From Papilionanthe hookeriana x Papilionanthe teres (lineage: Eukaryota; Streptophyta; Magnoliopsida; Asparagales; Orchidaceae), in contig CM040421.1 of NCBI GenBank assembly GCA_022702705.1, positions 74,084,121 through 74,148,120 on the forward strand: DNA of 64,000 nt, in the 5' to 3' direction. Position 1 is the stretch's first letter, and each line of letters begins with the position of its first letter. The position numbers and the translations under genes are program-made. Positions 23,221 through 35,164 of this stretch are shown here, piece after piece. A model generated the notes under the pieces. That model was not told the DNA's origin. It made no database searches and worked only from the letters and a program-made list of their open reading frames with translations.

Positions 23221-25863
23221 TTGATTTTATTTTTAATTTTAATTTAATATTTTATTTTAAAAGGGTTTAATTTAAATAATTTAATTTAATTCAATTTAAT
23301 GATTAAGTCTTTTAGCATTTTTTAAATCTTAAATTTGAATTATCATTTTAATTAGTAATTAAACATTATTGAGATGATTAATTTAGGGATTTTTTAGATT
23401 AAAGAATAAATCTCTTCCTAATAATATCCCTATTTTAATAATTCCAATTTTTTTATTATTCTTCCAAGTTTAATTAATCATTTAATTAAGGTTTATTTTA
23501 ATTATGATTGATGGGTTTCTACCCTTAATTATTTAAATTTCAGCCATCCAAATCATATTAAGATCAAATATTTTACTTTTTTTTCATTTTATTAAGCCTA
23601 AAGTTTTAATTAAGGGTTAAAATTTTAATTACCATTTTGCCCTTCAAGCTTAATAATTTCATAACTCACTAAATTGAGCTCAAATAAATTTGAAATTTTT
23701 ATGTGACTTCACTCATATGTCAACAAAGACATTAGAGGAGAAAATGTGATTTTTCTGTATTTAATTTATTTATGTAATTATTTTTGGTGGAAAATAAGGA
23801 TTTCAAGGAAAATTTAATAATATGACCAAGGAAAAGTTTCTGTCCTTAGGAAAATTATGGGACATTCTTAATGACGAGAGGACCACTTGGACCAATTTTT
23901 GTGATTTTTTGAATTATATTTTATTTATTAAAATTATTTTAAGTTCTGGAGAATTAATTAATTTAAAAATAAAATATAAGTTGAAAAATGAATTTTATAA
24001 TTTTTAAAATTCTCTCTGATATCAAGGATTCCAGAGAACCAAATTTTATAATTTTCTGATTTTTCTTTGATTTATTATAATTATTTTAGTGAAAATGCTA
24101 GAAAATACATTTTTTTTAATTTTAAAATTACCCTAGGGCTTTAAAATTTATCATCTCATTAAATAGACCTAAGAAAAATATGGGGTTTATTCCTAAGTGA
24201 TTAAATTTCAAAATATGACATTTTGGTGAATTTTATTATTTTTGTGATTTTTATTATTTTTTAATTATTAAAATATTAAAATAATACTAAAAAATTAACT
24301 TTTTTAGAAAATTGAAATTTTAATTTTTTTGAATTCCCCTGATATCAGAGAGGCTCCAAAACCAATTTGGTGAATTTTTGAAAGGTATTTTGAAAGTTAT
24401 GAATTTTTAAATTTTAAAATGACTAAATGGCTTAATCAACCCATTTAGTAAGGCTAACCAAGTCCAATTGACTTCAAAATTTTATGGTGGGTTCCTCTGA
24501 TCCTAAAGGTCAGTGGAGAATTGATTTCAAGTCAATTTGATCTATGGTTAACTCTAATTAATTAGGGGTCTATTTTGGGTGTTTAAGCCAATTAGGGTTA
24601 TTTTAAATGAATTAACTCGAGTCCTATTTTTCCTAGGGTTCTTTGGTCATAAGGAACATCACCAAATTTTCCTAGAATTTATTTCACAACATGCTAATTT
24701 TTGGAATTAAAATACTCAAAACAGCCACATGCATTTGAAAAATCAATAACTTTTCACGAGAGATGGCCTCGACCACTGGAAAATTCAGGGAATGTTCCCA
24801 AGTTCAGAAGCTTCAAAATCCCTATGATCTCATGCCATGGTAAATTGTATGAATGCATGGAGAATTAAAATAATGCAGGGAGTAAATAATTAATTAAAAA
24901 TAAAGTACTAGACAAAATTAATTAATTTCTTTTCCACATTATTCTCCTCTATTCACTGAGCAAGAGGGTATTTTTATTTTATTTTTGTGATTTTTCTACA
25001 CAAAGATATGGATTTTTGAAGTTATGGCATTTAAATAAATAAGAAAAAATCCTATTTTTCTACTTAAGTGACGCGGCGCCGCGTCAACCTCGGCGACTCC
25101 GAATGCACACGCGGCGCGCTCCCATTTGACGCCGCCTTCGACTCGGCGCCACGCGGCCCGCGGTTCACATACCGTCTCTCGGTCCAGACGCCATCCGAGC
25201 CGTCCGTCCGCACGTGTATTGAATGAACGACATCCGTTCATCGTCCCCGAGCGTCCTAACCCGAGAGCCGTCTACCTTCTAGCCCTAAGATCTCACTCGA
25301 TTCTCCATGGATTTTTATGTTCTTATGCTCTATGGATTCGTCTTGAAGAGACGAACACATCTATACGGCTAATGCTTATTGAAATTGACTCATTTGAAAT
25401 GGAGAATGTTTAGAAGCTCGGGATGAAGAATTGATCCATACCTTAGCTGCGAGAGGTGAAGCCTCGATCGGAGATGCTCGGCACGTTCGTTGGAGGCTGC
25501 AGGAGGCTAGGGATGAAGCACGGGGATGTGGTGAATTGCCTAGGTGTGATTTCCACCAAGGCTAATCACAACCTTTGGAGTCCGGAACAGCCTGGGTGGC
25601 TCTGGAGAGGGGCTTTCACCTGGAAAACTTCTTCTCTTGGCACAGTGAAGGTGTAGGTGAGTTTAATTTGATTTTGGTGGAGGATTCGGGAGTGTCCTGT
25701 TCGGCTCGAGAATTGAGCTCCAAAATTGAGCTCGATCGATGGGGATTAGAGCAGGGGAGGACGGTAGGGATCAATTGCTCTAAGTACGGAAGGGAGTGAG
25801 GAGTGATTTTGGCGAGTTTTGGTATGGTGCGGTTCGGCACCTCCCATGGCCGTGAGGGTGAGG

Positions 25864-25874
25864 GGTTTAAATAG
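25864..25874 (-). promoter_or_regulatory. TATA-like CTATTTAAACC, upstream candidate promoter
   Basis: On the LTR sense strand CTATTTAAACC is identical in all four copies that cover this position (also 35154-35164, 54882-54892 and reverse 62286-62296). It lies about 600 bp upstream of the CpG-dense block. It is a candidate TATA box, in competition with the one beside the stem-loop near the LTR 3' end. Confidence 0.35.
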
Positions 25875-28212
25875 GAGAGGGTGGAGGGCCTCCAAGGGGG
25901 TTTAAGGTCGGGGATCAGCTTGCTCGGTGAGGAGAAGGAGAGCTATCTTGTCCATTTGGGTTGAGACAAGTCGACGAGGGAGGATTGAATTTTTTGGCTC
26001 CTCCCGAGGTCTCGGCCATGGTGTTTTCCGGCGGCCCGGTGGCTGGCCGGCCGAGCACTCGGTCACCATCTTGTTCGGGTGGGTCGGGCTGGGGTTTGGT
26101 GCATTCGATTGAGGTTTGACATGTGTAAAGTGGTTGAATCGAAGTAGAAAGGGGAAGGGGCCACTTTGGCTTGGTTTGGGTCAACCCACCATTTTGGGCT
26201 TGGTGCACCCTTCCAAGCTCTGATTTTGAGCTGAGGGAATCATTTAGGTCAGCTTAGAGGGAGTGGTGAAGTCTCCATCCATGATGAGGTGGCTAAGCAT
26301 GGTTTAGTGTGTGACATGATTAAGGCGAAAAAGGGTTAAAGGAGGTTTAAGAAAGAACCCCTCTTCTTGCCATAAATGGACTAATGACAAGTCAAAGCCC
26401 TCATGGCTTCATGTGGCTTGAGAATGGCTTGTTCATGGCTCCATTTGGCTTGGGAAAAGGTTGACTTGTTTCATGAAAAGGGTTTTAGAAATATTTGGCA
26501 TTTAGGGGGTAATTTGACATGTGGCTTGATTTGGAATGGTTTAATTGATGATTTTGAAACTTAGGGGTGATTTTGATCAAATGGATGATGAGGGGAAGTG
26601 TCATGTGGGCTTTAGGATGATTTGGGCTTTTGAATTTTGAAGGAAATGGGCTTTTAGGAAGGTTTAGGGGAAGTGGGCTTTTAAGTTTAAGAATGTGTTC
26701 ATGGATGGGAATTTTTGTAAAAGGTTGGGCCAAATAGTTGTTGGTTTTGGTTTAGGGATGTTTCATGAGTAATTTGAAATAGATTTAAGGTGGTTTGGGT
26801 TTGAATTGGGTTGAATTTGGGTTTATTTGGTAAATGGGCCAATGTAGGTCAAATTGGGCTAACTTGGGCCAATGTTGGGCTAGGGTTGAAATTGATGTAA
26901 AATAAATGTTGAGAAATGTTTATGGGAGTGTTTCAAAGAGGTTTTGGCTTTGGTTGGGTTTTGATTTTGAGGTTTGGGTCTATTTAGGCTAGGTCTGGGT
27001 TTAGGTCAAAATTGGGCTTTTTGATTTTGGGTTGAATTTGAGTGGGGTTTGGGTCAAAATCTTGGGCAAATCATGTTAGTTTTTTGTTTATGGGGATGTT
27101 AAGGAAGGTTTAGAAAAGATTTGAGGTTAATTGGAGTTGAATTGGGTGAGTTTGGGCTAAGTTTGGGTCATGGGCCCAAATTGGGCTTTAAGGCCAAAAG
27201 TGAAATTGGATCCCAATGCCAACCAAATTGGGCTTGGATTTGGTCTAGATTGGTGTTGGGGATGTTGAATTGAAGTTTAGAATTGAATTGGACCAGAGTT
27301 TGGGTCAATTGGGTAGGTTTGGTTTGACATTGGGTTCATTTTGGGTTAAAATGGGTCAAATTAGGGGTTTTGATAAAAGTGGGGTAAATGGACAAAATTG
27401 GCCCATGATATAGTTGAACAAAATGAAATTGGGAATATTTGGGATTTTCTGGAATTTTCTGGGAATTTTCTGAATTTTTGGATTTTTTGACTAAGAGGGG
27501 TATTTTGGGTATTTGGAGGGTATTGGGAGGTATCTTTGGAATTTTTGGTATTTTTGGCTATGGATGGTCAATTTGATTGGTGAAGACATGTTTAGGAATG
27601 ATTTTGGAGAATTTTGGGTAGTTTAGGTGATTTTGCAAATTTTGGAGGGTTCCGGGGGTCAAAAATTGAAAATTTGGAAAATTGAAGATTGGGTGAATGT
27701 AAGTGAAATGAAATCATTTTGGTTGAGCCATGAAGCCATATCAAGTCCACATGAGCCATGAAGGGACTCATTTGAGGCATCCATCTATGTTGTTCCTAAC
27801 CTCTTGCCCGATGGCTTAGGGGTTAAGGACCATCCATGTGAACCACCTTCATGAGTCGGGAGGTCAAGTTGGGTATGGGTGTGGTTTTAGGAGGTGTGTG
27901 AAAGTGTAGTGTATAGGTGTAATGTATGTGTAAGTCAGCCCCTTCACTGGACCGGGCCACCTGGGCGGATCCTAAGGCCAAAGAGTCCCATAGGAACTCA
28001 TCCTTTAAACTTCCACATTCGATCTCAACCCTCTAGGTGATTAGGGGTCTACAATCAAGTTTGTGGAGTTTGCAGGGAGTTAAGAAGTGGTTTGAATTTC
28101 TAAGGGGTGGGTCCCAATTCTAATCCTCTAGGATAGTCAAAGGAAAAGCCTAAGGCTAGATCCTAAGTACTAAAGAGAAGAAGAGAAGACCTCATCAAAA
28201 ATGAGGTCAACA

Positions 28213-28421
28213 ATACAAAACCTATATTTCCTAAATTAAATGAGAAGACACTCTCTCTAAACTCTCTCTAAACTTTAAACTCTTCTCTCCTCTCTAAACT
28301 TGGCTCCAAAAGAGTTTAAATTTGGTAAAAACTGAATTCCCAAGAGTTTCCTAAAGCAACTGTCCAAAATTTAGCCAAATACATTGAATGTAGTTTAAAA
28401 TAGAGATAGGGCGCGGTCAGG
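28213..28421 (-). repeat. Remaining Athila LTR piece beyond the solo LTR
   Basis: It begins with the ATACA duplication and continues the sequence interrupted at 20851, a pyrimidine-rich segment with CTCTCTAAACTC. It ends at 28421, where a second Athila LTR starts in the opposite orientation, so its own 5' terminus is missing. Confidence 0.6.
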
Positions 28422-29345
28422 TGATGCGCCAAAAATATATACTATTTTAGCTATATTTTTTACAATTTTTTGGTGATATTGCACTTTAAAGGAAGGTATT
28501 TTTTATGATTTGTCTAGATATTCTCTGATTAAATTATGGGGATGATATTCATACCAGATCTTCATTTACTTTACAAATTTATCACTCGTATTGTTAAAAT
28601 CTGTTGAAGAATTTTGAGACATAACCGGAGATGAGTTCTTAACTAGTAGATATCACATTGATCTTTGGGTAATCGAAGGCCTTGAGCGAGTGATTCATGG
28701 TGAAGTACAAATAAATAGGGAGATATTGTTTATTGGGCGTAGAATTGATTAGTTTTTAGAGTGACAGGCTAAATTCTAATAATTTGATTTATAGAAAGGG
28801 AACGGGTCACTAGTAGGGTCGACCATAGCCACCCTTGGATATCTATAAGTGTGAGCCTAGATTAACCCATTCTACTAATAATACATCCTGAACCGATTTA
28901 TAGATTAGCCAATGTTCTTTATACTATCAACCAAAGGTAAAGAATAGGATTGCTTCTATTTGACACTACTACATTAAATTCTAAGCATTTCTTTCCTAAA
29001 CATTATCTATGTAATTGCAAGAGAAAGGTAGTCTTTAACATCTTAAAATTCCCCAAACCAATTTATCTAGATTAGTTATCTTTTATTTAAGATTTTTTTA
29101 GGATTAGTTATTAGAAAAATCATTATAATCGACATTCCAAATTTAGGCCTTATAGAAATAGACTGGAATTAACCTAAAGAATTTTTTACCTCGCTTCTCT
29201 ATGCGATCGATACTGGGGTTATAAAAGAAAACCCTATATTACTTGAAATGACACATATACTTGCGTAGTACCCCTAGTGTGTAAAATATTTTCTAAATTT
29301 TACAATATTTTGATTTTTCACACTAGCCGCTATTTATAAATTGGG
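28422..29345 (+). repeat. Athila LTR (plus strand)
   Basis: It starts TGATGCGCCAAAAATATATAC, matching the start of the LTR at 9257, and keeps ATTGCACTTTAAAGG and GTGACAGGCT. Near its end are GCGATCGATACTGGGG and ACTTGCGTAGTACC. The 3' end is fixed only roughly, by a following TTTTTGGCCATC that resembles a decayed PBS. Confidence 0.75.
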
Positions 29346-29365
29346 TTATGTTTTTGGCCATCTTT

Positions 29366-31020
29366 TGGAAGCAAAAATTACTGCGTAATTGCGAGTCGGG
29401 TCATTTACCAGTCATTGTATTTTCAGATTTAAATGAATATCAAGAACAAAAGTTATTGGACATCTTAAAAAGATACAAAAAGGCTTTTGGTTGGTCCATA
29501 GCTGATATTAAAGGAATCAGTCCATCGATCTGTATGCACAGAATTTTGTTGAATGAACAACATAAACCTAGAGTTGGTCCACAAAAGAGACTGAAACAAA
29601 TAATGAAAGAAATGGTTAAAAAAAGAGATTTTAAAGTGGTTAGATGCTGGAATTATATATCCTATTTCTAATAGTGTTTGGGTAAGCCCAATTCATTGTG
29701 TTCCTAAGAAAGGAGGAGTGATTGTTGACGCAAATGATCAAAATGAAGTTATACCGACAAGACAAGTCACTGGTTAGTGAATATGTATTGATTATAGAAA
29801 ATTAAATGCTGCCACCAGAAAAGATCACTTTCCTTTACCATTTTTAAACCAGATGCTAGGCAGACTTGCTGGACACAAGTACTATTGCTTTTTAGATGGA
29901 TCTACCAGTTATCACCAAATGCCTATTGCTCCTGAGGATCAAGAGAAGACTACATTTACGAGCCCCTATGGAACTTTTGCTTTTAGAAGAATGTCCCTTG
30001 GATTATGTAACGCACCTGCAACATTTCAAAGGTGTATGACGTCCATATTTAGCAAATTAGTTGATGATGGAATAGAAGTGTTTATGGATGATTTCTCAGT
30101 ATTTGGAGATTCATTTGATGCATGCTTATGCAACTTAGAAAAATTTTTAGAGGTATGCGAAAAAAATAAATTTAGTCCTAAACTGGGAAAAGTGTCAATT
30201 TATGGTTGCAGGAGGAATTGTGCTTGGTCATAAAATATCTGAATATGACATGGAAATAAATCCTGTGAAAGTTTCAAATTATAGAAAAATTACCACCTCC
30301 AACAACTGTGAGAGGGGTAAGAAGCTATTTAAGACATGTAGGATTCTACAGGAGATATATTAAAGACTTTTTAAAAATTACTAAACCTCTATGCCAACTT
30401 TTGAAAAAAGATAGGAAGTTTGATTTTAACGATGAATGCTTAAAAGCTTTCAATCTATTAAAGGAAAAATTAATCGTTGCACCTATAATAGTTTAACATG
30501 ACTACGAGAACCATTTGAATTAATGTGTGATGCTAGCGATTATGCTATTGGAGTTTTTTTAGGGCAAAGACATGACAAAATGTTTAAAGTTATATACTAC
30601 GCTATTAAGACTCTTACTAATTCTCAAATTAATTACACCACTACTGAAAGAGAGTTATTGGCGATCCTTTATGCCTTTGAAAAATTTAGATCTTACTTAA
30701 TTGGAGCTAAATGTATAGTGCATACTGATCATTCTGCTATTAAATATTTAATGCAAAAGAAGGATGCAAAACAAAGACTGATTCGATGGATGCTTTTAAT
30801 GCAAGAATTTGATTTTGAAATCGTTAATAGAAAAGGGGTCGATAATCAAATAACTGATCATTTATCTAGACTTGAACAACCTAATTTAGATGACTTTGAA
30901 AAGGAAATCACTAAAACTTTTCCTGATGAGCAATTATATAATATTATTAAAGGAAATTTACAGTGGTATGCTTATATTGTGAACTACTTCGTTAGTAATA
31001 TTTTACCACCTAACTTAAAA
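29366..31020 (+). pseudogene. Athila RT and RNase H relic
   Basis: It opens directly after the LTR/PBS with the linker and IKGISPSICMH, frameshifts near 29620, and continues through SPIHCVPKKGG with two adjacent stops at about 29776. Then come IDYRKLNAATRKDHFPLPF, CFLDGSTSYHQMPIAPED (first catalytic Asp region), RRMSLGLCNAPATFQRCM and the palm motif FMDD at 30081-30092, usual for Athila. RNase H is at 30308-30950, with MCDASDYAIGVFLGQ, TTTERELLAILYAFEKFRSYL and VHTDHSAIKYLM. The family role is reverse transcription of element RNA. The text ends in the linker that should lead to integrase, which is deleted. At least four breaks. Confidence 0.9.
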
Positions 31021-31179
31021 TGCAACAACAGAAAAAAGAACTACCAAAGAAACAAATACTTCGTTAGCTTTCGTTTTGGAGGTTCTAGGCGGCAAATCCT
31101 CCATTAGAACTCCCAAAAACCGCCCCTAGACGTAGGAACTACCAAAGAAACGAAGAGGAAGATCCCAATTCTTGTCCAA

Positions 31180-32158
31180 ATGGATTCTGAGGCGATAGAA
31201 AATTTAAGATTTCAAGTTTTCAACTGTAGAAAGTTTGTCAGTTTCGAAGCGCAGCGTCTATTCAATAAAAATATCTCAAAAATGAGATTGATTAAGTAGC
31301 TAGGCTTTGTGAATCGAGGTACGAAGTCTTCTACAACTAGAATTGATGAAATTATTGTTCAAAGACATTGGGAAGTATTTTGTTATACTACTACCACCGT
31401 AGTTGTCCCGATTGTGAAGGTGTTCTATGCAAATCTTCATGGAATCAATCAAGGATCAGTCTATGTGAGAGGTAGGTTTGTCACATTTACTCCTGCAAAG
31501 ATTAATGATTTATACATGATTAAGAATGTGTCAATCTACCATTATTTGAATTTTGCCCCAATGAAGGACAATATGAATAATATATACAGATATCTGAAGG
31601 ATGAAAGTGATGAATGGGAGATAAGAGATAACAGGTATGTAAGTTTCTCGACCACACTGCTAAATCCTATGTCGAAACACTTACATTATTTCATATGTGC
31701 AAAATTGCTCTAAACTATAAAAATCAGTAAAGTAACTAAGGAATGTGCTATTCTGAACTACTGTATTTAAATGGGGATGTCAATTGATGTTGGTTCAATA
31801 ATTGTTAAATCTGTTTTGGGTTTGATTGTTCACAAATCTAAATATGGGCTTGGAAATCCTTCCACTATATTTTCCCTCTATAGTCAATCACAAGTGCCAT
31901 AAGAGAAATGGAAAAAAAGTACTTCTACCTTGGAAGCCTATAGACTCAGCAGATGCATATAGTAACCAGGCAGTTGGTGATATGAATGACAAGAGCATTA
32001 TCGAAGATCAACCATCTCAGAGGTCAAAAACTATTCATCCTTACTTTCCTGAAAGTTCACAGATTATCTTGAAGAAAATTAGGAAAATGGAGAAGGAAGT
32101 AGAACACCTGATAAATGCAATCAACAATCTATCTGATTTCTTTGATCATCTGGATTAG
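31180..32158 (+). pseudogene. Athila env-like / 'putative plant transposon protein' ORF
   Basis: It begins MDSEAIENLRFQVFNCRKF (ATG 31180), stops near 31300 and continues at 31309-31713 with RHWEVFCYTTTTVVVPIVKV then FYANL and VYVRGRFVTFTPAKINDLYM. This is the core of the domain found 3' of pol in Athila elements and annotated as a putative plant transposon protein. A further piece, 31826-32158, ends with a charged helical segment (MEKEVEHLINAINNLSDFF). In some Athila elements this ORF has been called env-like, but no signal peptide or membrane segment is visible here. Stops at about 31300 and 31713 break it. Confidence 0.75.
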
Positions 32159-32795
32159 AGAATGAAGGAGCACTTTGATCATTCTTGATATCTTAAAGGA
32201 AGTTTGACGCAATTGATGAAAAGGAAATGTTGGATTGAAGAGGATTCTACAGAAGAATTTCTGTTTCATCCATTCTACAATCTGTTCGTTCACGCTCAAT
32301 CAAATTGAGATCTTAGAGTTGATGATAGTTCGGAGGAAGAATGAAAACGTGATTATTGTATTTGTGTGTTTGTGTGTCTGATTGCTTTGTTTTGCTTTGC
32401 TTGGATGTTATATTTGGACTTGCTTTCTTATTTAGTTTTCAAGGTTATCGTGTTGTGGTTGTGATTGATGCTGAATTTTAGAATTATATGGCTTGACGAT
32501 GTGGAATATTTAGTGCTATGTGTATGTGTTTGTAACTTGGATTTTATATATGAAAATGATGTTTTGTGTTGTTTGTGTTAATAAATATCATTTTCCATGG
32601 CTTTAGAATGTTATTCAATGCTTAACTAGACTAATTAGACGTCGAAGCGGGCTTGAAAAGATCGAAATTGCTAAAGAAAGTTGGAAGCCCAGTTTTTGAA
32701 CTGGCACTGAACAGCGCTGTCACCAGCGCTGAACCATGCCAAAAGATAGAGATTTTGGCCACAAAAGAAGAAAAAGCATTGAACGGCGTTGCCGC
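32159..32795 (+). other. 3' non-coding part of the Athila relic
   Basis: No ORF with recognisable content. It contains TTTGTGTGTTTGTGTG-type low complexity and, at 32700-32795, repeated AGCGCTG phrases. The last five bases before T2, GCCGC (32791-32795), are the expected left target duplication of T2. Confidence 0.5.
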
Positions 32796-32798
32796 TGT

Positions 32799-32819
32799 TG
32801 ACCTCATTTTTTATGAGGT
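32799..32819 (+). other. LTR-terminal hairpin
   Basis: GACCTCAT and ATGAGGTC form an 8-bp stem with a 5-nt loop, three bases inside the LTR start. The same hairpin is at 52508-52528 and, reversed, at 28188-28208. Confidence 0.6.
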
Positions 32820-35153
32820 CTTTTCTCTTCTCTCTCCTTAGTACTTAGGATCTAGCCATATGGCTTCTCCTTGACTATCTTAGAAGACTATAAATGAGAG
32901 CCATCACTTAGAAATTTAAACACCTCTTAAACTTCCTGCAAACTCCATAAGTTTGATTGTAAACCACCAAGTCACTTGGAGGGTTAAAATCAAATGTGGA
33001 GGTTTAAAAGATGAGTTCCCTATAGGACTCTTTGGCCTTAGGACTACCTTGGGTGGCCTGGTCTGGTGAGAGTTGAATTGCACACACATTACACTTTCAC
33101 ACACATTCCAATCCTAAAACCATTCATGTCTAGCTTCACTTCCTGACTCATGTAGGTAATTCATAGGGATGGACCTTAACCCCTAGGCTCTTGGCTAAGA
33201 TGGTTAGGAACAACATAGTAAATGCCTCAAGTGAGTCCTCTCATGGCTCTTATGGGCTTGATATGGCTTCATGGCTCAACCAAAGTGATTCCATTTTACT
33301 AAAACTTGATCAATTTTCTTTTTTTCCAAAATTTCAATTTTTGACCTCCGGGACCCTACACCCGCTAAACCTACCAAATATCCTCGAAATTGCCCAAATT
33401 TTGCAAAATTGCCTAAATTACCCAAAATTTCTCAAAACCAATCCTAAAAATTTCCCCCACTCAAATTGATCATCCTTAGCCAACTATACCAAAAATTCCA
33501 AAAATACCCCCCCAATACCCTCCAAATACCCAAAATGCCCTTCTTACCCAAAAATTCAAAAATTCTCAGAAAATTCCAGAAAATCCCAAATATTCCCAAT
33601 TTCATTTTGTTCAACTACACCATAAGCCAATTTTGTCAATTTAACCCACTTTTACCAAAACCCCTAATTTAACCCATTCTTAACCCAAGTGGACGCAATG
33701 TCCCACTAAACCAACCCAATGGACCTCAATTTTGGTCCAATTCAATTCTAAAATTCAATTAAATATTCCCAATGTAAATTTAGACTAAATCCATGCCTAA
33801 TTTGATTGACATTTGGATCCAATTTCAATTTGAAGCTTAAAGTCCAATTTTGGCCCATAACCTAAACCTAGCCCAAACCAACCCAATTCAACTCCAATTA
33901 ACCCCAAATATTTTTCTAAACCTTCCTAATATCCCCACAAACAAAACGCTAACAAGATTTGCCCAAAATGTGAACCTAAACTCCACCCAAGCCTAACCCA
34001 AAGTAAAAATCCCCATTTTTGGCCTAAACCCAAACCTAACCCAGATGGGCCAAAATCCCAAAATCAAAGCCCAACCAAAGTTGAAAACTCTTTGTGACAC
34101 TCCCATAAACATTTCTCAACATTAATTTTACATCAAATCCAACCTTAGCCCAACCTTAAACCAAGTTAGCCCAATTCGACCCACTTTGGCCCCTTACTAA
34201 AAAGACCCACATTATACCTAATTCAATTCAAAATCACTTCAAATTTGTTCGAAATCACTCATGACACATCCCTAAACTAAACTCAACATTTGCTTGACCA
34301 AATCTTTTACAAAAATTTCATCCACTAACTTGTTTTAAAACCTAAAAGCCCACCTTTTTTAAGACACTTTAAAAGCTCATCCAAAACAATTTCAAAGGCC
34401 CAAAACCTATTTCAAAACCCATATGACATCTTCATTGGTCATCCATTTGATAAAATCACCCCCTAAGTTTTATTTCATCATTTAAAAAAACCAAATGTGG
34501 CCCCATGAAAATTTTCCAACAAAATGTCTAAAAATTCAAAACCCTTTTTCATGTAATTGACCAAGCTTTGCCCCAAGCCACATGGAGCCATGGAGCCATT
34601 CATAAGTCATATGCAAGCCTTGGAAGCCACTTTCCACATCACCAAACCATTTATGGCTAGAGAGGGAACCCCTTTCCAAACTCCTTCTTAAGCCTTTTTA
34701 ACCCCTTTTATGTCACACTCTAACCCATGCTTAATCAAAATTCTTGGGATAGAGACTTCTCCACCTAAAGTCAGCTGAGTCAAATGATTCATTTCAACCC
34801 AAATCAATCTCTTGGAGGATGAACCCAACCCATTTCCATGGCTTGACCAAACTAAGCTCAAAATGACCCTTCCCCCTTACCACTTAAATCAAACTCTTTT
34901 ACACATGTCAAGCCTCAATTGAACTCACCAACTTCCACCCCTGACCCCACTGAGCCAGATGGTGACCTAACCCTGCCGGCCAGCCGCCTGGGTCGCCGGA
35001 AAACGCCATGGCCGAGAGCTCCATGTGAGCCAAAATTTTCAATTCTTCATTGCTGAGTTGTCCCAGTCCAATTGAACACCATGGCTGTTCTTCTCTTGCA
35101 TAGAGCAACTAATCCCAACCCTCAAACCCACCTGGGAAGCCTTCCAGCCATGC

Positions 35154-35164
35154 CTATTTAAACC
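35154..35164 (+). promoter_or_regulatory. TATA-like CTATTTAAACC in the 5' LTR
   Basis: Identical in every copy covering it. It is the upstream promoter candidate, at LTR position about 2359. If it were the true TATA box the R-U5 part would be nearly 5 kb, which would be unusual. Confidence 0.35.

Larger units (their letters stand above)
20852..28212 (-). mobile_element. Solo long Tat-type LTR, 7361 bp
   Basis: On the minus strand it begins TGTTGACCTCAT at 28212 and ends TACGCCGACA at 20852, with TG...CA ends and a perfect ATACA duplication on both sides. It is colinear with the 7353-bp 5' LTR of T2. No internal region, PBS or second LTR is present, so it is a solo LTR left by recombination between the two LTRs of a full element. 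It keeps many more CpGs than the T2 copies (about 29 in 25068-25216, counted by eye, against about 14 in the T2 equivalent). The short ORFs within it, including an Arg/Pro-rich one in the CpG block (25126-25413), match nothing I know and are not conserved between copies. Confidence 0.95.
28422..32795 (+). mobile_element. Athila-type relic with large internal deletions
   Basis: LTR, a PBS-like remnant, RT, RNase H, env-like ORF and 3' non-coding sequence on the plus strand. Gag and protease are missing between PBS and RT. Integrase is missing between RNase H and the env-like region, since the protein text breaks off after YVNYFVSNILPPNL. The element is cut at 32796 by the insertion of T2. Its 3' LTR would lie right of T2 and is not recognisable before the inverted LTR at 58067. 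Confidence 0.85.

Noticed and set aside
25126..25413. 95-residue Arg/Pro-rich ORF in the CpG block of the solo LTR
   Set aside because: Not conserved in frame in the other LTR copies. It is an effect of high GC content.
26485..27780. Pro/Asn/Lys-rich ORFs in the GGG-rich part of the solo LTR
   Set aside because: They are translations of the C-rich strand without conservation between copies.
31309..32158. True envelope gene in the Athila relic
   Set aside because: No signal peptide or transmembrane segment is visible. The content matches the cytosolic-looking plant transposon domain, so 'env-like' is only a position-based name.
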